From assembly GCA_036971475.1 (NCBI GenBank), contig JBAIZL010000003.1:82586595-82650594 (forward strand): a stretch of 64,000 nt of DNA, in the 5' to 3' direction. Position numbers and translations under genes: made by a program. Shown in pieces: positions 25,301 through 37,300 of this stretch. The notes beneath the pieces are model-generated. The model had not been told where the DNA came from, ran no database searches, and was given only the letters and a program-made list of their open reading frames with translations. The DNA comes from Prosapia bicincta. Its lineage: Eukaryota; Arthropoda; Insecta; Hemiptera; Cercopidae. How positions within the stretch are numbered: the stretch's first letter is position 1; every line of letters begins with the position of its first letter.

Positions 25301-28300
25301 TGGCGGATAGTGGGACGGCCTACAGAAATGTAGGTTACCTGTGAATAAGGATTCCGGAAGGTTTCTGAATATGCAGGCCTGAACCAAGGCTATGGTTCAA
25401 AGGTGAGGAATTATCCCTCCTCGTCAGTCAACCGGTTGGGGGTGATAGAAATAACTGCTCTGACTGGGGAGACTGGGGTAGTTGGGCATTAAGTCCTCAC
25501 AATGCTACTCTCACCTCCCAGGTAAACCAAGGGCAATGCGACAGTGAAGTATGGGCGGGAAACTACCCTAACGACACAGTTGTAAAAAAGAGAGTAAAGC
25601 AGGCTGTTCGCTCCATGAGCAACAGTTAATAATGTCCTGAACTTGGGGTGTGCTTCAAGGTCAGTGATTGAATACCCAATCCAAGGTGGAAGGCATCGTG
25701 CCGAAGGATGAATGGCTATAGGGTATAAAATGCAGTTGCACACGATCCCCTTGAGGAACCAGACAAAACCTCATTGTATGTTGTCTTGCCAGGGCAGTGG
25801 GGGCTCTGCTCTGGTCGACCGTTATTTCCCCATACTCGTGGGACGTTAATGGACCAAGTAAGTAAAAGAATTGATTTCGAGACTGCACAGACAGCGGGAG
25901 CCAATGAGACGGCAAACCGTGAGTCTGTAGCAGATGTGTCAACGGCAACCATCACTGGGGGTGCGGGGGCGGCTGTTAAGCTGCCGACTGCAGAAACCGG
26001 TGAAGTGACTGTAGAGTTGAGCACGCTGTCTAGTCCTGGGGCTGCTCTGCGGACCCAGGCGACTGCAAATTAAGCAGAACAATGATCAAGATCCTCCAAG
26101 TGAACCTACAGCATAGCAGGGCGGCGAGTGCTGTCGTGTGTAGGATGCTGGACAGGGGAGAGGTGGACTTGGTTCTCATCCAGGAGCCATGGATTTCTGG
26201 AGGACGAATATGCGGGCTGGCGACATCTGGAGGTAAGTTGTTGTACGATAAGGACTCCGGTGTTCCCAGGACGTGTATCCTGGTTAGGAGGGGGGTTGAG
26301 TGCTTTTGTACTAACAGACTTCTGCTGCAGGGACTTAATAGCAGTGACGGTGGAGCTGCGGGCGGAGGGGAGGATGAAGAGGCCGAACCTTGCCACGGCA
26401 TATCTCCCCTTTGACTACGCGGGGGCTCTACCAACACAAGAGCTGAGAAGGCTGGTCGAGCACTGCGGGGCTGTGGATGAGGAGCTGCTGGTGGGGATGG
26501 ATCCTAACTCCCATCACACTTCGTGGGGAAGTACAGGTACCAACACTAGAAGTGAGGAACTTTTAGCTTATCTTAGCTCTAAGAATTTACTAGTCTTAAA
26601 TCAGGGGGAAGAGCCGACGTTTGTCACTAGGGCCAGACAGGAGGTCCTGGACATTACGGTGGCATCGAACCAGACGGCTAGGTATGTACTAAACTGACAT
26701 GTGTCGGATGAACCATCTTCTTCTGACCACAGACATATTAGGTATGGATATCTCTCTAAATCCAGCCATGCTTCGGCCAACCAGGGATCGAAGAAGAACA
26801 GACTGGGACTCCTACAGGAGGGACCTGGGAGTTCGGATTGAGGAGGCTGGATTGGAGTATGGTGGGAGGAGAGAGCTAGAAGATTCTGCCGCATTGGTTG
26901 GCGAGGCTATAGTAGAATCCTTTACTGATAAATGCCCTCTCAGTGAGGGGAGAAATGTAGGGGATCCGTCATGGTGGAACAAGAAGCTAGCCAAACTTCA
27001 GAAGACCACCAGGAGACTCTTTAATAGAGCAAAAAAGAACGGGGAGTGGGACCAGTATAGGAAAACACTAACCGAATACAACAGGGCAATTAGAGAAGCA
27101 CGCAGGAAGTCCTGGAAGGAGTTTTGTCAAGAGATTGACAAAACTCGGGAAGGGGCACGACTGCATAAAGTGCTCTCAAAGGACCCAGTTAACCCGGTGG
27201 GGATGCTAAGAACCCCACTGGGAAATATAACAAAAACTGCAGGGGAAACTGTGGAAGAATTAATCAGAACACATTTCCCTTCCAGTACTCTGAGGAAACT
27301 TGGGGGAGCAGACACTGGACCAGTTGCCAAACTCTCCACAAGACGTGGTAAGAGGGAGGACTGGGAAGTGGCAAGGAGGATAGTAACTCCACAAAGGGTA
27401 AGATGGACTATTGGCACATTTAAACCCTACAAATCTCCAGGTCCAGATGGGATCTATCCTGTGCTGCTGCAGCAGGGAATGGATTTGCTGGTACTGGTAC
27501 TTACTAAATTATACAGGCTAAGCATTGCTCTAGGGCATGTGCCGGCAGCCTGGATATCTAGTAAGGTGGTCTTTATACCTAAGCCCACAGGTAACCAATC
27601 GGAAGGGAAAGGATACAGACCTATTACACTCATGTCCTTTGTTCTTAAGGGACTTAAAAAACTGGTTGATAGGCATATTAGGGAGGGGGGGTGCTTTGGC
27701 CATAAAACCACTGCATTGGAACCAGTATGCTTATCAACCGGGGAAATCCTGCGAGGGAGCTCTCCATCAAGTGGTTGGTAGGATTGAGCAAATGATCGCC
27801 AAGAAAGGTTGTGCCATAGGTGCCTTCCTCGACATTGAAGGGGCTTTCAATAACCCCTCAGTGGAGATGATGGTAAGTGGTGCAAGACGTCATGGAGTGG
27901 ATGCAACCACTTGTGGTTGGATAAGTTCCATGTTAACAAACAGATGCATTTCTGTAGAGGTGGCAGGGGAGGTCAGAAGGGCGGAGACAAGTCTGGGCTG
28001 TGCACAGGGGAGGGTTCTCTCTCCTCTGTTGTGGTGCCTAGTGGTTGACAACCTTATTGAACTCCTGAATGAACAGGGGTACTTCTGTCTAGGATACACG
28101 GACGACATAGTTGTTCTGATCCTGGGCAGATTCCCTGATACAGTCCTTGAGGTAATCAGAAATCCTCTACGACTGATTGAAGAGTGGTGTAAAAAGGAGA
28201 ACCTTAGGGTAAATCCAAAAAAGACTGCTCTCATTAACTTCACCAGACAGCGAAAAGATCTGACGACCAGGATGCCCCGCTTGTTTGGTGAATACCTTGA

Positions 28301-31300
28301 GTTTGTGGGGGAGGTGAAGTACCTGGGAGTTACTCTGGACAGGAAACTCACCTGGAACCCACATCTTGAGAGGACAGTTAACAGGGCCAAAAGGGCACTG
28401 ATGACTGTGAGAAGAATGGTGGGTAAGAAATGGGGACTGAAGCCATCAATGATGCACTGGATGTATCTGAGGGTGATAAGACCTATGATTACCTATGGAG
28501 CTCTGGTGTGGTGGACAAAGGCCAACCAGGCACAGACAAGAGCTAAACTGAGCTCTATCCAGAGATTGGCCTGTCTGTGCACACTGGGAGCGATGTCAAT
28601 TACACCAGGTGCAGCAATGGAAGTAATGCTTAACCTCCCTCCCCTTGAGCTTGTCCTTAGGGGAGAGGCGAGGCTGGCGGCAAGGAGATTGCGCAACTCG
28701 AGCAACTGGGCTAACCTCCCAGATGTCTAGGGACATATGAGTATCGAGTGCGTGGTCAAAGAACCCGTCTTGGAAATGGGCAGCGACCACATTACACGAA
28801 TGTTTGCACCTGACCAGGTCCACCAAACTATGATGGAATGGTCAGGGACATTAACATCAGGAGCTCAGATCTGGTACACAGATGGCTCCAAGATGGACTT
28901 CGGCACTGGAGCGGGGGTGTATTGTAAAAACCCAAGGGTAGAACTAGTTTTTTCCTTGGGGAGGCATACCTCTGTCTTTCAGGCCGAAGTATATGCTATA
29001 AACGCCTGTCTGGGAGAGATAGCAAGAAGGGAAAGACACGGGACCCGGATTGCTATTTTCTCCGACAGTCAGGCAGCAATTAAGGCACTAAACGGACACG
29101 TGGTCACCTCGGCCATAGTCAGGGAGTGCTTAATTAAGCTACAAGCTCTGGCAAGGCACAATCAAATCAAATTAGGTTGGGTGCCAGGGCATAGGGGAAT
29201 ACTTGGAAATGAAGCCGCAGATGCGCTGGCCAGGGAGGGGTCTTCGACTCCCCTGATTGGACCGGAGCCTGCGGTAGGTATTTCCAAATCCATGGTCAAG
29301 ATGACAGTGCGAAGGTGGATGGCTGAAAGACACTGTGAGCACTGGATCAGGGCCGAAGGGATGAGACACAGTAAGCTAACCCTTAAGAAACCTTCCGTGG
29401 GGCTGCAGAAGAGTCTCATCTATCTGTCTAGGCAGGAATTGAGGATAGTCACAGGTCTACTCACGGGACACTGTGGACTAAGGAAACATTTGCATAAAAT
29501 GGGTATCTATAAAGATGAACCAGTGTGCAGATTATGCGGGCAGGAACTGGAGACTGCCACACACATTATTTACAGATGTGAAGTACTTGCTGAGAGGCGC
29601 TTCAACCTCTTTGGTGATGGAACAGCTTTGGTGGATGCTGAAGGTAAAACTCTAGTCAGGAAACTCCTAAACCGGGTAAGAGGGAAGGGGTTATTTGACT
29701 AGATCAGGGAGGTAAGTACAATATACCTTAAGGTAGCAGTGCTTCGAGCAATTCAAACCCGCTCCCAAGTTAAAAAAAAAAATCTTATCTATATGTTAAC
29801 AATGTAAACACACTTTTTTTTAAATAGTATAATTTTACCTCTGAAGATATTAATATAAAAAAGTTATATTGCGTCAACACACTGATAGCAGTAGTCATGC
29901 CCAGCCTATGGCTGCTCTACAGTAATCAATCCGTTTTCCTGTTACTGTCGTAGAAATTCACAAAAGATCTCCGCTTTCACATTGTGAAGTCTGTTTCTAA
30001 GAATGTTGCCACACACCGACCAAGTGTCTTGAGTACAAAAAACACTTCCCAAATTTTTGTCAGTAAATTCGAATGTCTTTCTTGATATAATTCTGTCCTA
30101 AAATTACAGTTAATACCAACTAGTTGATTTTTAACTAAAAATATGGAAAACCCTGTTTTAAATAGATTCTTTTAAAGGGTCAGGAATGTTTAAAAACTCC
30201 CATAGTAGGAAAAATAATGGATTTAAAGCTGGGTTAAGGGAAACGGAGCTATAAAAACAACTAAAGGCCGCGGGAGATTCTTCTGCGACTTATTCCCTGG
30301 CTAGAACTTAAAGGCTGTAAGCTTATCCAGGAAGCCTTAGGGATAAACTTGAGGAAAACATGCTGTCTCACTCAGACCATAGAATTGGATAAAAGAAGAT
30401 AAATAGATTTATGTGAAACCAGGTGAACATTTTCATCATCCTACATCGCTCCACACATGGTAAAGATTGAATTTTGTCATCAGAAGCAAACAATCAACAC
30501 TCTCAAGAAATGTATTTTCCTAGTTCCTACGCATACTCTCTTATATATGCCCTTAAATAATAATATAAAAACAAGATTTCTGGAAAGTCCAAATACAATA
30601 GCCTATTACATTTATTTTTCCTTAGTCTACAGCATTACCATATTTTCTTATATAATTTCATGCATCTCAAGTGAATAAGGTGTTAGAATAATTTAGCCTT
30701 TAAAAAGACGTTTTGTTGCCAATATTTAGAAATTCAATTCCACACACATTAAAATTTGATTATTGCTGATTAATAACACTTTTTATGTAATAGTATTATG
30801 GAAATAAACATTTAAAAAGAGTTAAAACTGTTAATATTTGTTTAAAATTGTTTAAAGTTAATTGCTGGTTATATATTTAGAATAAATTCTGATATTTTTA
30901 AACAAATTAATAAAAATGACCAAACTGTAAAACATGTAGAAAATATAAGTAGCACAGAATCGTTGTTTCTTAGCCTGTGATAGACCATAAATGAAAAACA
31001 AATGAATGTGATGTAAAGTGATGTGAATTTAGGGGACTACATACTTCCCCTACCACAAGCTCTATCCTTGCAGAGTTCATGACATCAGAAAGAGATGAGC
31101 TGAATTCCAACATTAAGAAATTGCTAGGAGTGCAAAGTTTCCATACAAGTAGTTTCAAGAAAATGTTTACAATAGTTTTAAATTCAATGGCAGCAATATT
31201 TTATGAAGATATAATTGGAAAGCTTGTTCATAAGTATAAGTGGCTCAACATCATTGTGAATATTTCTTAAAGAAACCACAGGCCTGCAAAAAAACTCTTA

Positions 31301-34300
31301 GTGATAAAACAGATTTTTATATTTATTTCCCTTTTATTTACGACTTATCGGTGGTTCAAAATCTTACATAATTCAATATAAACAGTAAAAGCAAGTTATA
31401 CTAACTTCTCATTTTCAACCTCAAGGCAATTGCTGTACTTTCTTTTCTGTTAATTTTATTCTTGGCTTCATTTCTTGCAAGAATACCAGCCTGTTCGTAC
31501 ATACGATACAATCGATCGCACAAAATATGATGAAGTCGAAGAAATAAATACCAGTTTCCATTTCCAAAAAATAAGGTATACACTTCATCCTAGAAACACA
31601 AGAAATAAATATGGTAACTTAAAAATAGTCAACATGTTAAACAATATTAATTTTCATTCACTAAGAAAACTGATCTGAAAATAATACTCCAGGAAAGACT
31701 ACAAAGTTACAATCTCATTATAATAAGCAAGACTAAGGCATAAAGGAAATTAAACTTGCATAGAATAGTTTATTTAAAAAGGGGAAAAATTGCATATTAT
31801 TCAATTATTATAAAGAATAAATTAGTGATGTGAGTAGCAAGAAGATTATGATGCAGACATAAAACCCAATTGTATGAGATATTGAGAGGATCATGCATCA
31901 CATGTATGGGATCAAATATCTTAACCCATTGAGGATTACGGACTAGGTATGCTAGTCACAACAATATATTAGTAGCAACTATAAGGCCTAGCCCAGTTGA
32001 GTCTTGAATGTTGCAATTGTTTAATTGATGTGTTACTTCAAGAGAGTTTATTTTCTGATATGTCGCACACAAGACTAGACGTCTGTGCTTTCTAAAGGAC
32101 AATTATCAACTCTCGAAACTTACAGCGTAAATAAAAAAAGATATTTATGGCCCATTGACCAATTGTCAGACATCTAAACATAACAGAAGGCTTCAGCAGT
32201 TTTCATGTCAACTGAAGTAAAAAGCTCAGTATAGGTTTTACTCAGTGTCCATCAGTAGCTGTAATTAGTGTATTCTTGGGTACATATGAAATGAACAATG
32301 ATAGATGCCTAGAATCTAAAGCAAACTTCAAACCGTAAGTAATTTTTAATTTTGTTTTTAATAATTATGATTACACATAATAATCAATTAACAAATTATA
32401 AAACTAAGGTATAAATAAGGAATAAAAAAATTGTACCCGTACAAAATATATAATATTTTGTGCTTTATAAGTGAGAATATTTTTGTTGTGAAATACTACT
32501 CAACTGATGCGAAAAATTAATTCATACCCGTTAGCGTCCGTGGCGGGCATGCAAGATCCGCAATGGGTTAAAGTAGACCTACTATCCATTGTGGTCTGAA
32601 TGAGGTGCCTACCCAATACACCTTAAGAAAATACAATATAAAGATAGAATATTTCTGATAGCTATTTCATACTAAATACAGAAATGGTTACAATTTTTAA
32701 AATATACTTCAACTAATGTTAGTTAAAAGAAAGTTTAATGGTAAACTAAACCAGAAATAAACGGGTAAAAACTAAAATTAAAATAAAACTATACATGTTA
32801 CAAGTCATATAAATGGAATTGTAATTAAAATATTGTAATTTTAAAATACATAAAGTAGGCGATGCCGTGAGGCCAATTGTGTCGGGAATTGATTCGCCAA
32901 CCTATATGTTATCTAAATGGTTAGTTAAAGAATTCAGTTTTTTAAAATGTAAGTTGGCATCATTTTCGGTTAAGAATACACTTGATTTTGTAGAGAAGGT
33001 TAAGAATATTAGATTAACAGATGAAGAAATTTTAGTTTCTTTTGATGTTTGTTCTCTGTTTCCAAGTATTCCGGTAACGGAAACTTTAAATCTATTAAAA
33101 GAGTTTTTAATTGAGAATGATGTCGATATTGAGAGAGTTGACCAATATGTAAAATTAACTAATTGTTGTATGAATAATAATTATTTTCAATTTAATAATA
33201 ATTTTTATAAACAAAAAGATGGTACAACAATGGGAAATAGCCTATCACCTTTTTTAGCAGAAGTCTTTATGAGTCATTTTGAATTAGGATTGAAAAAGAA
33301 ACTTAAATATTTTCCTCGTGTCTGGATAAGATACGTTGATGATATTTTCGCTATATTTAATATTAAAGAATTTCAAATAGATCCATTTCTAAGGATCATC
33401 AATGATCAACATCCTAATATTATATTTACTTATGAAATTGAAAGAGATAAACGTTTACCGTTTCTTGATGTTTATTGTATTAGAAATAGAGATAAAATAG
33501 TTTTTGATATTTATAGAAAGCCAACATCCAATGATAGATTTATTCCAAACGAATCTAACCATTGTAACCAACACAAATTTGCAGCTTTCAATTCTTTAGT
33601 TAATAGGTTGATTAATATTCCTTTGAGTAAAAGACGTTTTGATATTGAATTAGAACATATTAAAAGTACAGCTGAATTTAATGGTTATGAACGTAAAATT
33701 ATTGATAATATCCTTAGGAAGCAAAAGATTAGGATTTTTCGGAAGAAATTAACAACATTACCTTTGGAAACTAAAGAAGAAAGCCGTTTTATTAGTTTAC
33801 CTTTTGACAAAGTTTTAACCAAAGGGCTGGAGGGAATTTTTAAGAATGTTAAATTGAGAGTTGCGTATAAAAATCATAATAACCTTAAAAATTTATTAGG
33901 TAATGCAAAAGATAAAGTAGAAACACTTGATAAATCAGGGATTTACCAAGTTAATTGTAAGGATTGTGATAAAATGTATATTGGGCAGACAAGACGAAAA
34001 GTAATAACTAGATTTAAGGAACATATTAGGGATATTAAATACCAAAGATCTGATAAGTCTAGTATTGCTGCCCATATTTTAGAGACCAATCACAATCTAG
34101 ATGTTAATAATGTCAAGTTAATTAAGAATGTTAGAACTAATAAGTTATTAAATAGTTTTGAAAGTTTAAAAATTAGTAAACATAAACCTGAGAATTTATT
34201 AAATTTTGATAGAGGTCCTTTTCCTAATTCAATTTTATATTCATTTGTTAAATAGGATTATGATTTTTATATTAATTTTGTGTTGGTTATAATTTCAAAA

Positions 34301-37300
34301 AACAATTTTAATTATGTTTATATTGTATTTTTAATTTATATTTTAGTAAGTTGACGTTAGATATCTTGCTTTCACTCGATGGGCGTGGCTACGCCTTGTT
34401 TAACAGGTGGGGCCGCGGCGGTCGGAGTGGGAGTGACTAGTTCTGTAGATTATAAATAAGGTATTTTTCTAGCGTTAATCAGTCTTTGTATGTTATCCCT
34501 CTGAGGATGGTTACTTTGTAACTGAAATGTACATTAGGGTAAATTAAAGAAAGTTTGTGGTTAAGAGGTTTTTGTGTATTTATTATTAAGATTACATTGT
34601 TTCTGTAAGTGCTATCTAGTATATAAGACAAGTCGTGCTGTCTAGTAGAAATCTTCACAAATATGTGGATTGTCTCAAACATAAGTTACACTACCTTTTT
34701 TTAAAATTTTCTATTTAAACATATATTTTGAAAAGTACATTGAATAACCAATTTTTCTATATAATCTCCTTGTTTTTAATTAATTCTTGCTACAGTGGTA
34801 AATCTTTTTTTTCAACCCAGTATCACAACATTCTGCGGCCTTATCAGTTAGTCACTGTTCTACGCCTTACTTCAAATCCCCGTCATTTGCGAAGCGTATT
34901 CCCTCAAGATGTTAATTCAGGTGCTGAGATAATAGAAAGTCACTTAGTGCAAGGTCAAGGCAGTAAGGCAGATGTCTGAAAACATCCCACTGAAACTTCT
35001 CAAGCAGGTCCTGAGTCTGACGAGCAGAGCGTGGATGAGCTATGTCATAAAACAAAAAAACTTTTTTTGTCAGTTTTGATAGATGCAAATCGTCAGAAAG
35101 GCATGAATGGCTTATTTCCATATTCAGAGATAGTTTAGAAAGGGTTTTGTCAAGCGTTAGGCCCCCATCAGTGTCAATGGCCCGTCAAAGATCTACAACA
35201 GTCGGAGCGTGGGAAATAAAGGGGTGGCCTTTTCTTTGTTCCTCGTGAAATGATGTTCTCCTTTCAATGAATGACTGGCACCAACGAGAAACCATTAGCC
35301 TAGAGATAATGTCTTCACCATAAACACTACACAACTCATGATGAATTTCAGCTCCATTTTAATTTTTTCCCATTAAAAAAACAAATAACAGTACGAACTC
35401 CGTAATAGGTGGCAGAAACAAGTGCAGATTCTATAATGGCTGGACCCTGATTGCCTGCTAGATCGACGCATGCACATAGGAATTTTACAGTGCCGCCACT
35501 ACACCCACACGTAAATTCTCCATGACTCCAATAAGTTTTCTGCCTACCACACGGATTTAAAAAAATATTGTAACTTAGTTATGAGACATTCCTAGTATAA
35601 TGCTGCTTACTGCATCAGATAGCTCATCTAGATGCAGAAACAACCCCTTATACTCACTTTATAATGCATATATTAAAAAAAACCTTTGGCTAAATTAATT
35701 GTTAATATACTTTTATTGAAATACTGTGTTTTAAAAATCAAGCAATGTAACCAATTCTGTCTCAATTCATTGAATACTTACTGGGAATGTTGCTACAGCA
35801 TGAATTGGTGTTTTGTTTTCCTCTCCTTGCTTGTAATCACTTCCACCATCTTCCATGCTCTTACGTCGGTTTTCTTTCACCACGTTGTCCAAAGTCCCTG
35901 GACTCGAAGGTTCGGCTGACATCTTTTCATCTGTGTTTAACAAATATAAAATCTAATAATGTTTAGTTATAAGTTTATTAACAAAAAATAAATTACTTTT
36001 AGAAGTAGAAAGAAGGAGGAAGCTTCAGTGGTATTCTGATTGTGTCAGTGTATTAACCCTTTGTGTAATGAGTTTTTCCAATGGAACCGACTTTAAACAG
36101 AGATAGAAAGCAGGAGGGAGCTTCAGTGATATTCTGATTGTGTCAGTGTATTAACCCTTTGTGTAATGAGTTTTTCCAATGGAACCAACTTTAAAACAGA
36201 GATAGAAAGCAGGAGGAAACTTCAGTGATATTCTGATCGTATCAGTGTATTAACCCTTTGTGTAACGAGTTTTTCCAATGGAACCAACTTTAAACAGAGA
36301 TAGAAAGCAGAAGGAAGCTTCAGTGATATTATGATCGTGTCAGTGTATTAACCCAATGTGTAATGAGTTTTTCCAATAGAACCAACTTTAAACAGAGATA
36401 GAAAGCAGAAGGGAGCTTCAGTGATATTCTGATCGTGTCAGTGTATTTACCCTTTGTGTAATGAGTTTTTCCAATAGAACCAACTTTAAACAGAGATAGA
36501 AAGCAGGAGGGAGCTTCAGTGATATTCTGATTGTGTCAGTGTATTTACCCTTTGTGTAATGAGTTTTTCCAATGGTATCACTTTTGCAAAATTTTTCGAT
36601 TTGATACAGGAGTTAGTCCTAATTTACTTGTGTGTCTCCATGCCTGACTGACTTGGACTGCGAATTAAAGCTTGCCTAATCATTTCAATGTTTTGTGGCG
36701 TCGTAGCAGACTTATTTCAACCACGAGCTTCTTTTTTAGAATACTTCCCGTTGTTAATCCACTGGAGAATCATATTCTGTCTGGTAACAATATCATTGCG
36801 TCCAAGTTGAAAATGAATGTAAAAAAGTTGCTGTGTAGCTGTGATGCTCACTATTTTGCACATACACATCAAACGCAAACATACTGTGTTGTACTGTTCA
36901 CTACTCTATGAATAATAAAAACGGATCATGTGCAGAAGTCAGCGATCACAGTCCCGCTCCAAACAATGACTGCCGTGCTTTTATTAGCCATTTCAAAAAC
37001 ATCAGATTTTTTAGGTCACTCTGTACCTCCATCGCTCTATAAAGTTATCAAAAACCCTACTTCACATCTGTAAAATTGTAAAACATTTTAAATTGTGCAT
37101 TGTGTTTGAAAATGTCTAATTGTATTGTACATCTGTAAAAACCTACAGAAAATTTATAAAAATACACATTAAACGTTCTACACAAAATACTCACCAGCGC
37201 CCTCCCTCTCGTCCTCACTCAACTCCTGCCTTGGATGATGAAACAAATCAGGTAAAAACTGACGGATAAGTTGTTTTACACGTTGTTTGTCCTCTTTGTG

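Larger units (their letters stand above)
25262..29781 (+). mobile_element. LINE (LOA/R1-like non-LTR retrotransposon), near full length
   Basis: About 4.5 kb, clearly GC-richer than its flanks, bounded by an 11-bp target-site duplication ATCTTATCTAT (25251-25261 and 29782-29792) and ending in a short A run. Layout: ~590-bp 5' leader, a short ORF1 remnant, APE endonuclease, reverse transcriptase, RNase H and a C-terminal CCHC-like motif ([18 protein letters not shown]). APE, RT and RNase H together with a GGVLSPLLW-type and GYADDIVxL-type motif suggest the LOA/R1 group; the clade is inferred. Frameshifts near 26305, 26695 and 27685 and a stop at 28728 inactivate it. It sits in a Sin3A intron, opposite to the gene. 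Confidence 0.92.
32850..34545 (+). mobile_element. Penelope-like element, 5'-truncated
   Basis: Coding sequence 32867-34255 plus about 290 bp of 3' sequence that includes a hammerhead-like motif at 34497-34540. The sequence begins abruptly in the RT domain ([15 protein letters not shown]), so the N-terminal third is missing. It is most similar in the window to the interrupted PLE at 39.5-44.4 kb. Confidence 0.88.

Noticed and set aside
25489..25948. Minus-strand ORFs opposite the LINE leader
   Set aside because: Antisense shadows of GC-rich LINE sequence, no homology.
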